Shown piece after piece: positions 1-8,931 of a stretch of 60,180 nucleotides of DNA. The notes beneath the pieces are model-generated. The model did no database searches and was not told the DNA's origin. It was given only the letters and a program-made list of their open reading frames with translations. Positions within the stretch are counted from its first letter, which is position 1. Each line of letters opens with the position of its first letter. The position numbers were made by a program, and so were the translations under genes. Source of the stretch: a virus; IMG/VR virus record IMGVR_UViG_3300046005_001206, positions 1 through 60,180 of that record; one strand, given 5' to 3'.

Positions 1-133
1 CATGATTACTTTTTATGATGCGTTTCCAATCAGCATTGGAGATATTGAGTTTAATAGTACAGATACTAGTGTCAATTATATAGAATGCAGTGTAGAGTTT
101 AAATATCTAAGGTATGATATCGAAGTTTTATAG
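1..133 (+). CDS. C-terminal fragment of a phage structural protein (tail-tube-like)
   Basis: An open frame enters from the left edge and ends at TAG 131-133, leaving about 43 residues. It includes FYDAFPISIGDIEF and ends VEFKYLRYDIEVL. The DAFPISIG segment followed by a beta-rich tail resembles the C-terminus of gp19-type tail tube proteins of T4-like phages (family knowledge, not tested). The visible ATG at 2 is probably an internal Met. Too little remains to exclude another baseplate or tube protein. Confidence 0.5.
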   Translation, partial: MITFYDAFPISIGDIEFNSTDTSVNYIECSVEFKYLRYDIEVL

Positions 134-142
134 GATTTAGTT

Positions 143-577
143 ATGAAAATTGATGACATTTATGCAGAATGGGAAAAAGATTCCCAGATTAATCGCTCTG
201 AGCTCGGCGACGAGGCGCTCAACATTCCAAAGCTTCATCACAAGTATTTTAAGATCTTTACACATGAGCGTCTGCTGCTTCGTAAACAAGAAGTCGAACT
301 GAAGCAACTCAAGCTCGAGAAGCTGGAATTCTATACTCTCGGGCCGACAGAAGAGTCTCATGAGAAAGGTTGGCGTTTGCCACCTCAAGGTAAAATACTC
401 AAATCTGAAGTGAATAACTATATCGAAGCAGACAAGGATATGGTGAATCTATCGCTGAAACTCGGCATTCAGCACGAGAAGATTGATCTCCTTGAATCCA
501 TCATCAAGTCTCTCACTGCTCGTGGTTTTAATATTAAGGCCGCAATAGAATGGGAAAAGTTCAAGGTAGGTATCTGA
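143..577 (+). CDS. uvsY: UvsY-like recombination mediator
   Basis: A 144-residue charged, helical protein, close to T4 UvsY in size (137 aa). It opens with IYAEWEKDSQIN and closes with IKAAIEWEKFKVG, the start and end pattern of UvsY in cyanophage and T4-like genomes. UvsY loads UvsX recombinase onto gp32-coated single-stranded DNA. Its location just before uvsW, with uvsX present at 32143, supports the call. Its stop overlaps the next ATG (TGATG). Confidence 0.85.
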   Translation: MKIDDIYAEWEKDSQINRSELGDEALNIPKLHHKYFKIFTHERLLLRKQEVELKQLKLEKLEFYTLGPTEESHEKGWRLPPQGKILKSEVNNYIEADKDMVNLSLKLGIQHEKIDLLESIIKSLTARGFNIKAAIEWEKFKVGI

Positions 578-765
578 TGTATTTTTATCAAGCACAATGG
601 TGGGATGATGGCAATCAGTTTGGAAAATTGCGACAAACTCGTGAAGAAGCCATTGCCGATCTGGCTGCTATGGGTTGTCCGGTAGACGAACTAGTCGACA
701 CTGGTTTACATGTGCCAATGTATGATCCTGGTATGGGATACGGCATTGCAGTCACTAGAGTTTAA
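577..765 (+). CDS. Small hypothetical protein between uvsY and uvsW
   Basis: A 62-residue protein starting MYFYQAQWWDDG. The ATG at 577 overlaps the uvsY stop and has AGGTAGG about 8 nt upstream; an in-frame ATG at 550 lies inside uvsY and is less likely. Aromatic-rich and acidic with no family I recognise. Position and tight coupling suggest co-translation with the recombination genes. Confidence 0.6.
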   Translation: MYFYQAQWWDDGNQFGKLRQTREEAIADLAAMGCPVDELVDTGLHVPMYDPGMGYGIAVTRV

Positions 766-767
766 GA

Positions 768-2225
768 ATGGCAGATGTCCACCTAAAATTTATTAATAGT
801 GTCCACGTCAAAGTGGAAGCAGAACCATCGACTATCATGGAATTGGCAGACGAGTTTACGTTCTATGCAGAGAATTATAAGTTCCATCCAAAGTATCGAG
901 CGAGAATGTGGGACGGCAAAATTCGTCTCATCAACAATCTGACTGGATATGTATACTCGGGTTTAGCAAGACATATTAAAAAGTTTTGCGATGCTCGAAA
1001 CTATACGTTCTCGTTTGACGAAGAATTGTATTATGATGGAGTATCTGAGCACGAGCTAAGAGAGTTCATAAATACTCTTGGAATTCCTGAAAAGTATGCC
1101 GTTCGAGATTATCAGTTTGATTCAATCTTGAAATGTATTCGATCGAATCGAAGAACATTGGTATCGCCGACTTCTTCTGGTAAATCTCTCATGATCTACA
1201 TTCTGATGAGATGGTATCAAAAACATAAGGCTTTGATCATTGTTCCTACGATTGGACTGGTGAATCAGATGGAGAGTGACTTTCGAGATTATGGCTATGC
1301 AGGCGATATTCACATGTCGACTCAAGGTTTGAGTAAGGCGAATGATATTGAATGTGATATGGTCGTAACGACGTGGCAGTCATTGAACAATGGTAAGAAT
1401 AAGATGCCAAAACCTTGGTATCAACAGTTTGGAGTCGTATTCGGAGATGAAGCACATGGAGCAAAAGCAACTTCGCTTATACAAATTCTTAGTAGTCTTA
1501 CTGATTGTAAGTATCGCTTTGGCACTACTGGCACCCTTGATGGCACACCCCTCAACGAAACAACAATCGAAGGTCTCTTCGGTCCAAAATACAAAGCCGT
1601 TAGCACAAAAGATCTTATGGATCAAGGATACGTATCCAAACTCAAGATCAAGTGCATCGTCCTGAAGTATAATGAATCAACTAGCCATGCAGTCAAAGGA
1701 AAGACATATCAAGAAGAGATCGATTTCCTCATTCATTGCGACGCTCGAAATAAATTTATCAGAAACCTCAGTCTCTCGTTAAAAGGTAATAAGCTTGTTT
1801 TCTTTCGAATTGTGGATCATGGTAAAACACTCCATGATCTCATCACAAGAAGTACTGATCATAATGTTTTTTACATCGATGGCTCTGTTAGCGGTGATAC
1901 TCGAGAATCGATACGAAAGGCGATCGAAGAAGAAGAAAACGCCATCCTCCTCGCCTCTCTAGGAACGACATCGACTGGAGTAAGTATTAATCGATTGCAT
2001 CATATGATCGCAGCATCTCCATCGAAGTCAAAGATTAAGGTGCTTCAGTCTATCGGTCGTATGCTTCGCCAGCATGAATCAAAAGAGCACGCTGTCTTAT
2101 ATGACATCGTCGATGACCTCTCTTACAAATCCCATCAAAACTTTACTCTTCTACACTTTATTGAACGTACGAAGATTTATGACTCTGAACAGTTTGACTA
2201 TGAAATCTATAATGTAAAGGTTTAA
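768..2225 (+). CDS. uvsW: UvsW-like superfamily 2 DNA/RNA helicase
   Basis: A 485-residue SF2 helicase. Residues about 1-100 form the UvsW N-terminal domain (KFHPKYRARMWDGKIR). Walker A is SPTSSGKS at 133-140, the DEAH box is at about 227-230 (GDEAHGAKA), and motif VI is SIGRMLRQHE near 430. T4 UvsW unwinds R-loops and branched recombination intermediates and shifts replication from origin- to recombination-dependent initiation. Full length, following uvsY and preceding gp55. Confidence 0.93.
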   Translation: MADVHLKFINSVHVKVEAEPSTIMELADEFTFYAENYKFHPKYRARMWDGKIRLINNLTGYVYSGLARHIKKFCDARNYTFSFDEELYYDGVSEHELREFINTLGIPEKYAVRDYQFDSILKCIRSNRRTLVSPTSSGKSLMIYILMRWYQKHKALIIVPTIGLVNQMESDFRDYGYAGDIHMSTQGLSKANDIECDMVVTTWQSLNNGKNKMPKPWYQQFGVVFGDEAHGAKATSLIQILSSLTDCKYRFGTTGTLDGTPLNETTIEGLFGPKYKAVSTKDLMDQGYVSKLKIKCIVLKYNESTSHAVKGKTYQEEIDFLIHCDARNKFIRNLSLSLKGNKLVFFRIVDHGKTLHDLITRSTDHNVFYIDGSVSGDTRESIRKAIEEEENAILLASLGTTSTGVSINRLHHMIAASPSKSKIKVLQSIGRMLRQHESKEHAVLYDIVDDLSYKSHQNFTLLHFIERTKIYDSEQFDYEIYNVKV

Positions 2226-2227
2226 TT

Positions 2228-2611
2228 ATGATAAAAATATTACACTTGATTAGTGGCGAAACTCTTATCGGTGATGTTAAAAATGATACAGATATATCAG
2301 CGACATATATAATTGAACAACCATTTATGATGGATATTATCGACGACTCAGATGAAGGTTCTGGTGTTCGTATGGATTATTTGTTAGCATTTTCGAAAGA
2401 TAACGGTGTACATATAAAGAAAAACGTTGTATTGTATGACTATAATCCTTCAGATAGAATGGAAAGATATTATAATAAACTCGTCGAATACACAGTCAAG
2501 CATGAAAATGATAAAATCCTAGAACAAACCCTCGAGGGCATGGAAGAGATGGATCGCAAAATGAAATCTTTTATAGCACAAAGACTCGTCGGAAAAAGTA
2601 CAGTAAATTGA
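2228..2611 (+). CDS. Sm-like phage protein, long form
   Basis: A 127-residue protein starting ILHLISGETLIGDVKND, with an acidic helical C-terminus (EGMEEMDRKMKSF). The opening matches a short conserved protein of T4-like marine phages that begins with a K(L/I)xSGExxI motif and is predicted to adopt an Sm/Hfq-like beta barrel. A shorter relative in this window (39818) starts YTIKLMSGEELIARVK. RNA binding is inference only. Confidence 0.6.
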   Translation: MIKILHLISGETLIGDVKNDTDISATYIIEQPFMMDIIDDSDEGSGVRMDYLLAFSKDNGVHIKKNVVLYDYNPSDRMERYYNKLVEYTVKHENDKILEQTLEGMEEMDRKMKSFIAQRLVGKSTVN

Positions 2612-2620
2612 GAAAGTTGA

Positions 2621-3184
2621 ATGATGATTAAAAAGAAATCGACTACCCATTATATCGATAATAAGTTATTCTATACCGAGATGGTCAAGTTTTGGAACTC
2701 GTGTCAAGAAGCTAAAAAGAATGGTGAACCGAGACCAGCAATTCCAGATTACGTAGGCAAGTGCATCATGTTGATCGCACAGCGCCTCTCAACTCGGCCT
2801 AACTTTATTGGATACTCATATCGTGAAGAGATGGTAGGAGATGGTATTGAAAACTGCCTGACATACATTCATAACTTCAATCCAGAAAAATCATCGAATC
2901 CATTCGCTTACTTTACACAAATCATTTACTATGCGTTCTTACGTCGAATTCAAAAAGAAAAGAAACACACATACATCAAGCATAAAGCTTTTGAGAATAG
3001 CATGATCATGAACACTCTCGTAGACATGGCGCCAGAAGATCGATCACACTTCAATGCCGCATTTATCAATGTCTCAGAAAAGCTCGGCGAATTAGTAGAG
3101 AAGTTTGAAGCAAAGAAACCGCCAAAGCCAGTCGAAAAGAAAGGCGTAGAGAAGTTTATCGAGGACGAAGAAGATGAAGGATAA
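2621..3184 (+). CDS. 55: Late transcription sigma factor gp55
   Basis: A 187-residue protein matching T4 gp55 in length. The core FNPEKSSNPFAYFTQI, followed by YYAFLRRIQKEKK, is the gp55/sigma region 2 signature that recognises the single late promoter element. The acidic tail (EKFIEDEEDEG) is where T4 gp55 carries its clamp-binding segment. Its presence explains the TATAAATA boxes before virion genes here. The start is ATGATG at 2621 or 2624. Confidence 0.93.
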   Translation: MMIKKKSTTHYIDNKLFYTEMVKFWNSCQEAKKNGEPRPAIPDYVGKCIMLIAQRLSTRPNFIGYSYREEMVGDGIENCLTYIHNFNPEKSSNPFAYFTQIIYYAFLRRIQKEKKHTYIKHKAFENSMIMNTLVDMAPEDRSHFNAAFINVSEKLGELVEKFEAKKPPKPVEKKGVEKFIEDEEDEG

Positions 3185-3344
3185 TATTCCAGCTCTGGTT
3201 CAACAGATCAGAGAAAACATGCTGAATGAAAAAACACCTGAACACATTCGGTATAACTACATGATTTCGATGGAACTCATTCGTGATTTTGCGGATATGT
3301 CTTTACGTGAATATTATGGTAACAAGAAGAAGATCTTTAAATGA
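3174..3344 (+). CDS. Small protein between gp55 and gp47
   Basis: A 56-residue ORF overlapping the end of gp55 by 11 nt and gp47 by ATGA. It begins MKDNIPALVQQIRENML and is helical and charged. Small proteins at this position occur in other T4-like phages between the sigma factor and the recombination nuclease. The double overlap strongly suggests it is translated; function unknown. Confidence 0.65.
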   Translation: MKDNIPALVQQIRENMLNEKTPEHIRYNYMISMELIRDFADMSLREYYGNKKKIFK

Positions 3345-4405
3345 AAATTGCTTTAATTACTGACACCCATTGGGGTGCTCGTGGGGATTCTGCGGCTTTC
3401 GCAGAGTATTTTAATAGGTTTTATTATGAACACTTCTTTCCGTACCTTTCTGCTAATGGTATTAGCCGCATTTTTCATTTGGGCGATATTGTTGATCGAC
3501 GAAAGTATATCAACTTTGTTACAGCGAGAAATTTACGGCGATTCGTCGAACACTGTGATACTTCAGGAATCCGACTAGACGTTATCATCGGCAACCATGA
3601 TACTTCGTTCAAGAACACGAACGAAGTCAATTCAATGCGCGAGTTGTTTGATCACTCGACGTATAACATTCACTACTACTCAGATCCAACAGAAGTCGAT
3701 ATCGACGGCTTGAATATTGCCGTACTTCCTTGGATTTGTTCTGGCAACTATGATGAAAGCATGGAGTTTATCGATAAGACTTCTGCGCAGGTTTTATTTG
3801 GACATCTTGAACTTGCCGGCTTCGAGATGTATAAAGGTGCAATAAATGATCATGGATTTAGCGCTAGCATGTTTGATAAGTTTGATGTCGTGTGTAGTGG
3901 GCATTTCCATCATAAATCCACGCGTGGTAATATCAATTATCTTGGCGCACCCTACGAAATGTCTTGGTCTGACTATGATGATCCAAGGGGCTTTCATATA
4001 TTTGACACAGACACTCGTGAGCTAACATTCATACAGAATCCTTATACGATGTTTCAGAAGTGGTTCTATGATGATGCCAAATGGTCTAACTTTGAATCCA
4101 TTAACGAGTTAGATTTCGATGCTGTTAAGGGTAACTACATCAAGGTGATTGTAAAGAACAAGAACAATCCTTTCTGGTTCGATACATATATTGATAAGCT
4201 CGAAAAGGCAGGTGCTCTTGACATTCAGGTGGTCGAAGACAATCTTAATCTTCAACTGGAAGATGACCGTGACATTGTCAATGAAGCGGAAGATACGCTC
4301 ACAATCCTCACCAAAGTAGTCGACCAGTGGGATACTCCAGTCGATAAAAAAAGATTGTACAATTTCTTAACAACGCTGTATGGTGAAGCTTTAAGTGTGG
4401 AGTAA
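3341..4405 (+). CDS. 47: gp47 recombination endonuclease subunit (Mre11-like)
   Basis: A 354-residue metallophosphoesterase. Metal-binding motifs appear in order: ITDTHWGARGD (about 6-16), HLGDIVDRR, GNHDTSF and GHFHHKS. It is the nuclease subunit of the gp46/gp47 (SbcCD/Rad50-Mre11-like) complex that resects DNA ends for recombination-dependent replication and helps degrade host DNA. The partner gp46 follows after 2 nt. Confidence 0.95.
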   Translation: MKIALITDTHWGARGDSAAFAEYFNRFYYEHFFPYLSANGISRIFHLGDIVDRRKYINFVTARNLRRFVEHCDTSGIRLDVIIGNHDTSFKNTNEVNSMRELFDHSTYNIHYYSDPTEVDIDGLNIAVLPWICSGNYDESMEFIDKTSAQVLFGHLELAGFEMYKGAINDHGFSASMFDKFDVVCSGHFHHKSTRGNINYLGAPYEMSWSDYDDPRGFHIFDTDTRELTFIQNPYTMFQKWFYDDAKWSNFESINELDFDAVKGNYIKVIVKNKNNPFWFDTYIDKLEKAGALDIQVVEDNLNLQLEDDRDIVNEAEDTLTILTKVVDQWDTPVDKKRLYNFLTTLYGEALSVE

Positions 4406-4407
4406 TC

Positions 4408-6123
4408 ATGATTTATTTTAATAAACTCCGTTGGCAGAATCTTCTATCGACTGGAAACCAAATGACTGAGGTTCAATTGGATCGCAGCAAATCGACACTC
4501 ATTCTCGGTGAAAATGGCGCAGGCAAGTCGACGATCTTGGATGCGCTGTCTTATGTCTTGTATGGTAAAGCTTTTCGTAATATCAATAAACCTCAGCTTG
4601 TCAATTCCATGACAAATAAGAACCTTTTGGTTGAATGCGAGTTCTTAATAGGAAAAAACGCCTTTCTTGTAAAAAGAGGTATACGACCTAACCTCTTCGA
4701 GATCTATCAAAATGGTGTACTATTAAATCAAAATAGCTCTAATAAAGATTATCAAGATTACTTCGAGAAGCAGATATTGAAATTAAGTTTCAAATCTTTC
4801 AGCCAGATCGTAGTATTAGGCTCTGCAAACTATTTGCCTTTTATGCAGCTCCCAGCTCATGGGCGAAGAGAAGTCATCGAAGATCTTCTGGACATTCAAA
4901 TCTTCAGTACGATGAACACTCTTCTCAAAGAAAAGATCATTGAGAATCGCAACGAACTCCACGAGTCTGATCATAAGATTAATCTCATCGAGAATAAGAT
5001 CGAGTTGGCAGAGAAGCACATCGTATCTCTTCGTACCAATAATGACGAGCTCATCAAGGCCAAGCAAGGTATGATCGATGAACTCGAAGATCGTGTAGCA
5101 GAAACTGAAACTGCTATTCAAGTCGTGGCTGATAATATCTTGTCTTTGAGTGCACAGATCGAGGATCATGATAAGATATCCAAGCGCAAGCTAAAGCTAC
5201 GTCAGATGGAGACCGATCTCGAGACCAAGATTCGTAAGTTTAAGAAAGAGATCTCATTCTTCCATGACCACGACAACTGCCCGACATGTCGTCAAGGTAT
5301 TGATCATGGTTTTAAAGAAGAATGGATTAGTAATCGTACGAATAAGACGAGTGAAATCGAAGGCGCCATGGTCGAGATCGAGAAGCAGATGCAAAACATC
5401 GAAACTCGATTAAACGAGATCGCCGATATTAATACTCAGATCACTTCTTACAATACACAGATCACTGGTCATAATGCAGACATTCGTTCTTGGCAAAACT
5501 CGATTAAGACTCTGAATGCAGAGATCGAATCGATTCGTAATAATACTCTTGCGATTGACACAAGCAACATCGATGTCGATACTTTCAAGACTGAGTTAAA
5601 GAACACCAAAGCTCGTAAAGAAGAACTCACACATCATCGTTCGGTTCTTGAAGTGGCTGGTGTTCTTCTGAAGGACACAGGCATCAAGACGAAGATCATT
5701 AAGCAATATGTTCCTGTGATGAACAAACTCATCAACAAATATCTCGCAGCCATGGACTTCTTTGTTCAGTTCGAATTGGATGAAAATTTTAATGAAACTA
5801 TTAAATCGCGTTACAGAGACGATTTCAGCTATGCCTCTTTCTCAGAAGGAGAAAAGATGCGCATTGATCTTAGCCTTATGTTTACCTGGCGGGCTATTGC
5901 TAAGCTCCGTAATTCTGCTTCGACCAACCTTCTCCTCATGGATGAAGTCTTCGACTCGTCGCTTGACGTCGGAGGAACAGAAGAATTTATGAAGATCCTC
6001 GAAGGCTTGACACAAGATACGAATACGTTTGTGATCTCACATAAGGGCGATCAGCTCTATGATAAGTTCCATAGCGTAATCAAGTTTGAGAAGCATAAGA
6101 ACTTCAGTCGGATTGCAGCATGA
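4408..6123 (+). CDS. 46: gp46 recombination endonuclease subunit (Rad50-like ATPase)
   Basis: A 571-residue SMC-like ATPase. Walker A is LGENGAGKSTI near residue 33, a long coiled coil carries the zinc-hook NCPTCRQG near the middle, the ABC signature is FSEGEKMRIDLS, and Walker B is LLLMDEVFDSSLD close to the C-terminus. All elements are intact, so the complex with gp47 should be functional. The zinc hook joins two gp46 protomers. Confidence 0.95.
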   Translation: MIYFNKLRWQNLLSTGNQMTEVQLDRSKSTLILGENGAGKSTILDALSYVLYGKAFRNINKPQLVNSMTNKNLLVECEFLIGKNAFLVKRGIRPNLFEIYQNGVLLNQNSSNKDYQDYFEKQILKLSFKSFSQIVVLGSANYLPFMQLPAHGRREVIEDLLDIQIFSTMNTLLKEKIIENRNELHESDHKINLIENKIELAEKHIVSLRTNNDELIKAKQGMIDELEDRVAETETAIQVVADNILSLSAQIEDHDKISKRKLKLRQMETDLETKIRKFKKEISFFHDHDNCPTCRQGIDHGFKEEWISNRTNKTSEIEGAMVEIEKQMQNIETRLNEIADINTQITSYNTQITGHNADIRSWQNSIKTLNAEIESIRNNTLAIDTSNIDVDTFKTELKNTKARKEELTHHRSVLEVAGVLLKDTGIKTKIIKQYVPVMNKLINKYLAAMDFFVQFELDENFNETIKSRYRDDFSYASFSEGEKMRIDLSLMFTWRAIAKLRNSASTNLLLMDEVFDSSLDVGGTEEFMKILEGLTQDTNTFVISHKGDQLYDKFHSVIKFEKHKNFSRIAA

Positions 6124-6160
6124 ACCAGTGGATTGCAATCATAGATAGTAGGATTATCAA

Positions 6161-6721
6161 ATGATTAGAGATATTTTAATGCATACCGATTCTCTTTTGA
6201 AGGAAGAGATGCCTAAGTTTGACTTCGATAATCCGATCGTTAATCCTGTAGAACTCTATAACGATCTTGCTAAGACGATGATCGATGCTGAAGGCATGGG
6301 ACTCTCGGCCAATCAGATTGGTGTACGTACTCGTATGTTTGTCATGCGCGCAGAGAACGTGATCGGTGTGATCAATCCAAAGATCATCGACGTATCATCA
6401 GAGATGGTGACACTCGAAGAAGGATGCTTGTCGTATCCAAATCTCTTTGTGAAGATCAAGCGACCGAAGTTTATTAAGGTTCGCTTCACACATCCGGATG
6501 GCACAACTGAGACGAAGAAGTTCGATGGTATCACTGCTCGTGTGTTTCAACATGAGCTCGATCATTTGAATGGAATCCCGCACACAAAGCGAGCGAATAC
6601 ATATCATATGGAACAAGCAAAAAAGTTAGCGGCGAAAATAAACCGAAAAAACGGTGTACTTAAACCGAAAAATGAGTTATCTTTAGAAGTACAACAAATG
6701 ATGGATTGGTTAAAAGCATGA
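6161..6721 (+). CDS. def: Peptide deformylase
   Basis: A 186-residue protein with all three deformylase motifs: GMGLSANQIG, EEGCLSYPN (Cys metal ligand) and HELDHLNGI (two His ligands and Glu). The enzyme removes N-formyl groups from nascent peptides. Phage copies are common in cyanophages and other marine T4-like phages. The extension after the HELDH helix is lysine-rich. The stop overlaps the next start (ATGA). Confidence 0.93.
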   Translation: MIRDILMHTDSLLKEEMPKFDFDNPIVNPVELYNDLAKTMIDAEGMGLSANQIGVRTRMFVMRAENVIGVINPKIIDVSSEMVTLEEGCLSYPNLFVKIKRPKFIKVRFTHPDGTTETKKFDGITARVFQHELDHLNGIPHTKRANTYHMEQAKKLAAKINRKNGVLKPKNELSLEVQQMMDWLKA

Positions 6722-7128
6722 GTGAAGATTGGGTAAGAGATATTAATGGTATGCATCGGTATTACGGTGTGAATGAGAAGGTTCAAGATTTTGATGCCGA
6801 GAAGCTCAAGCAGTTTCTTCGGTTTCGTATGACGTTCCTCGATGAAGAACTGACTGAAACAAAGAATGCAGTTCGCGATAACGATGCCGAGGAAATCGTT
6901 GATGGTCTGATCGACCTGTGTGTCGTGGCCATTGGTACTCTCGATTCGATGGGTATCGATTCGTATGAGGCATGGAATAAGGTACTTCGTGCCAACCTTT
7001 CAAAAGAAGTTGGTATCAAGCCTGAACGACCGAATCCTCTCGGTCTTCCAGATCTGATCAAACCTGCCGGCTGGAAGGCTCCGAGCCATGCTAACAACCA
7101 TGGATTGCTCACAAAACTAAAAAAATAG
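6718..7128 (+). CDS. MazG-like NTP pyrophosphohydrolase
   Basis: A 136-residue all-alpha protein. FRMTFLDEELTE supplies the EExxE-type helix and AEEIVDGLIDLCVVAIG the ExxD-type metal site of MazG/phosphoribosyl-ATP pyrophosphohydrolase-like enzymes. These hydrolyse NTPs or dNTPs to the monophosphates, which could feed thyX or the hydroxymethylase at 8918. The start at 6718 overlaps the deformylase stop; an in-frame ATG at 6706 lies inside that gene. Confidence 0.75.
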   Translation: MSEDWVRDINGMHRYYGVNEKVQDFDAEKLKQFLRFRMTFLDEELTETKNAVRDNDAEEIVDGLIDLCVVAIGTLDSMGIDSYEAWNKVLRANLSKEVGIKPERPNPLGLPDLIKPAGWKAPSHANNHGLLTKLKK

Positions 7129-7149
7129 TTTTGTTTCGAAAATAAAGCA

Positions 7150-7178
7150 TGTACAATTAATCCAATTCTTGGTAAGGT
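7150..7178 (+). promoter_or_regulatory. TGTACA-class promoter
   Basis: TGTACA, 17 nt, TAAGGT, followed by CTATAATCAAGAAGGA and the gene at 7206. Member of leader family A (see findings). Confidence 0.8.
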
Positions 7179-7205
7179 GGACCTATAATCAAGAAGGAAA
7201 TAATT

Positions 7206-7508
7206 ATGACTGCTTTTACCAAACAAAATTTAGTTATCAGTGGCGATTATGTTTTTTACCAGCCTCACGCTGACAACTACTGGGAAGACCGCAAGTTTGT
7301 TGCCCGCTTCAAACACCGTGGGCCAGTTACCAAATCGAAGTTCATCAAGACTCTGATCAACCACTACTCGGTAGAAACCTACTTCAATCGTTTGGCCGGC
7401 GCTTACAACGCTCAAGGTGAAGCACCTCTGCAGATCCTTATGAATGACAACATTCTGATCTTCGATAGCGAAAATCGCAAGTTCATCCTTGACGGAAAGG
7501 TACTGTAA
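7206..7508 (+). CDS. Hypothetical protein, paralogue of 35875
   Basis: A 100-residue protein with its own TGTACA promoter and RBS AAGGAAATAATT. It shares long identical stretches (KFVARFKHRGPVTK, HYSVETYF, GAYNAQGEAPLQILMND) with the protein at 35875-36177, so the two are duplicated genes. Neither resembles a family I can name. A small basic/aromatic beta-rich fold is likely; early expression is suggested by the promoter. Confidence 0.8.
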   Translation: MTAFTKQNLVISGDYVFYQPHADNYWEDRKFVARFKHRGPVTKSKFIKTLINHYSVETYFNRLAGAYNAQGEAPLQILMNDNILIFDSENRKFILDGKVL

Positions 7509-7996
7509 TGGGTAAGCAACTTACCGATCAGCAAAAATATGATAAGTATGTTGCTTTGGCAAATGTTATCATCGGCAATCATTCATTATTTCGGGATAAA
7601 CCTCTCGAGCGGCAGATTGCCATTAATGGAATCCGTAATTTGCTATTCGATTCTCCTAGTACTTTCAGCGGACTTGTTTCTGAAAAAGGCCAACATCTTA
7701 AAACCACTGAGTTGGTAAAGGAGCATTTTTATCCTCGCCAAGCGAGTGCATATAAAATGTTTGAGATGCTCGATGCCGGCGCTACAAAAGATGAGATAGT
7801 TAATTTCATTAAAATGTCATGCCAAGTTCACTATGTGACAAAAGAAGAAAATGAAGCGCTCAAGCCATATCAAAAACTTGGTTCAGGTTATGATACATGG
7901 GAAGAGCAATACGCCGCAGTTGTGATTGACGGCGTTAAGGGCATCAAGCTAGTTCCATATGTTCGAAAGAAACCTGGCCGCAAGCCGAAAAAATAA
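7508..7996 (+). CDS. Hypothetical protein with AT-hook-like tail
   Basis: A 162-residue protein overlapping the previous stop by one base (TAATG). Mostly helical. It contains FIKMSCQVHYVTKEENEAL and ends KKPGRKPKK, an AT-hook-like basic tail (GRKP) suggesting minor-groove DNA contact. No family recognised. It is co-transcribed with 7206. Confidence 0.7.
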   Translation: MGKQLTDQQKYDKYVALANVIIGNHSLFRDKPLERQIAINGIRNLLFDSPSTFSGLVSEKGQHLKTTELVKEHFYPRQASAYKMFEMLDAGATKDEIVNFIKMSCQVHYVTKEENEALKPYQKLGSGYDTWEEQYAAVVIDGVKGIKLVPYVRKKPGRKPKK

Positions 7997-8004
7997 AATA
8001 ACTG

Positions 8005-8033
8005 TGTACATATTATGAAAGCTGTGGTATATT
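8005..8033 (+). promoter_or_regulatory. TGTACA-class promoter, leaderless configuration
   Basis: TGTACA, 17 nt, TATATT. The predicted start point lies at about 8040, which is the ATG of the next gene, and no Shine-Dalgarno sequence is visible. Confidence 0.75.
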
Positions 8034-8039
8034 AAAATT

Positions 8040-8576
8040 ATGACCGAACTATTAGAAAAACTCAAAACCATCTTTGCAACAACCGAGCCTGGCTTGGTGA
8101 TCGATAAAGATTTCCTGCAACTTCGTGAAGATATGAAGGCTCGCCTTAATCAAGGATCTCGAACCGACTTCAAGTTCACCAAAGACGTCGACTGTCTGGT
8201 CCTCGAAGAGTGGCTCATCAAGAAAAACATCGTTCTTGGCCCTCTAACTGAGCATCTGACAAAGAATGGTGCATGCGTTTATGACGTCCGCATCGACGAT
8301 GCTTACATCGATTTCAAATGCATCGATGAGAACCTGTATTATAACGTTTCTGAACAGAAACTGAATACACATCCATGGGTTCAAGCTGGCATCAATGCCG
8401 GACTCTTGACTCATTATTGTTTTTATCGGATGCATCGGCCTGAAGATCGACCGCTCCAAGAAAATGATGTGGTGACATTCGAATTAATCAATGTACTTAA
8501 TTCGCAATATGTAGTAGATTCATTAATGCCTTCCAAATACGAAGGTAAATTTTTAAAGGTGAAAAAGTATGTCTAA
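8040..8576 (+). CDS. Hypothetical protein, possibly PD-(D/E)XK-like
   Basis: A 178-residue protein. VYDVRIDDAYIDFKCI in the middle has the spacing of a D...(D/E)xK nuclease core (IDFK), but this is weak and could be chance. Located between the 7206 operon and the modification locus, and overlapping the Nmad1-like gene by 8 nt, so it may belong to that operon. The predicted promoter start coincides with its ATG. Confidence 0.65.
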   Translation: MTELLEKLKTIFATTEPGLVIDKDFLQLREDMKARLNQGSRTDFKFTKDVDCLVLEEWLIKKNIVLGPLTEHLTKNGACVYDVRIDDAYIDFKCIDENLYYNVSEQKLNTHPWVQAGINAGLLTHYCFYRMHRPEDRPLQENDVVTFELINVLNSQYVVDSLMPSKYEGKFLKVKKYV

Positions 8577-8931
8577 AGAACGTGAATCAATTCGAGTCCT
8601 CCAAGAATGTGCTGAAATCCAGCTAAAGAAGTCGAAAGACTATCAGAATGATGCGAGTCGCATTCGTCAAGCTGACTACTATCCTCGTGGCGTAGCAACC
8701 ATCACCGATCTCATCTATGCCAAGACTCTGCGTATGCAGTCTGTCATCGAAGCCATGGAAAAAGATCCTACGTACAAGCCTAACTTCGAATCGATCGAAG
8801 ATTCGGCAATGGATCTGATCAACTACGCATCGTTCGTAGTATCCTATTGTCGTGGCAAGATGGACGGCCAATCACCTGATCGTGACTTTCTCAACCGTCC
8901 AGTAGGAGCGATGAAGAATGTTGAAGGTTGA
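8569..8931 (+). CDS. Nmad1/DUF1599-like protein (MazG superfamily)
   Basis: A 120-residue helical protein. IQLKKSKDYQND (E/K-rich helix then KDY) and ESIEDSAMDLINYASF resemble DUF1599, the nucleotide-modification-associated domain 1 (Nmad1), a relative of MazG-type pyrophosphatases often placed next to phage base-modification enzymes. Here the very next gene is a pyrimidine hydroxymethylase. It may remove unmodified nucleotides from the pool (inference). Confidence 0.6.
   Translation: MSKERESIRVLQECAEIQLKKSKDYQNDASRIRQADYYPRGVATITDLIYAKTLRMQSVIEAMEKDPTYKPNFESIEDSAMDLINYASFVVSYCRGKMDGQSPDRDFLNRPVGAMKNVEG

Noticed and set aside
6120-6164. 14-codon ORF between gp46 and deformylase
   Set aside because: Too short and without RBS; probably just the spacer.
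6783-7226. 147-codon open frame on the - strand
   Set aside because: Antisense to the MazG-like gene and crosses a + strand promoter.
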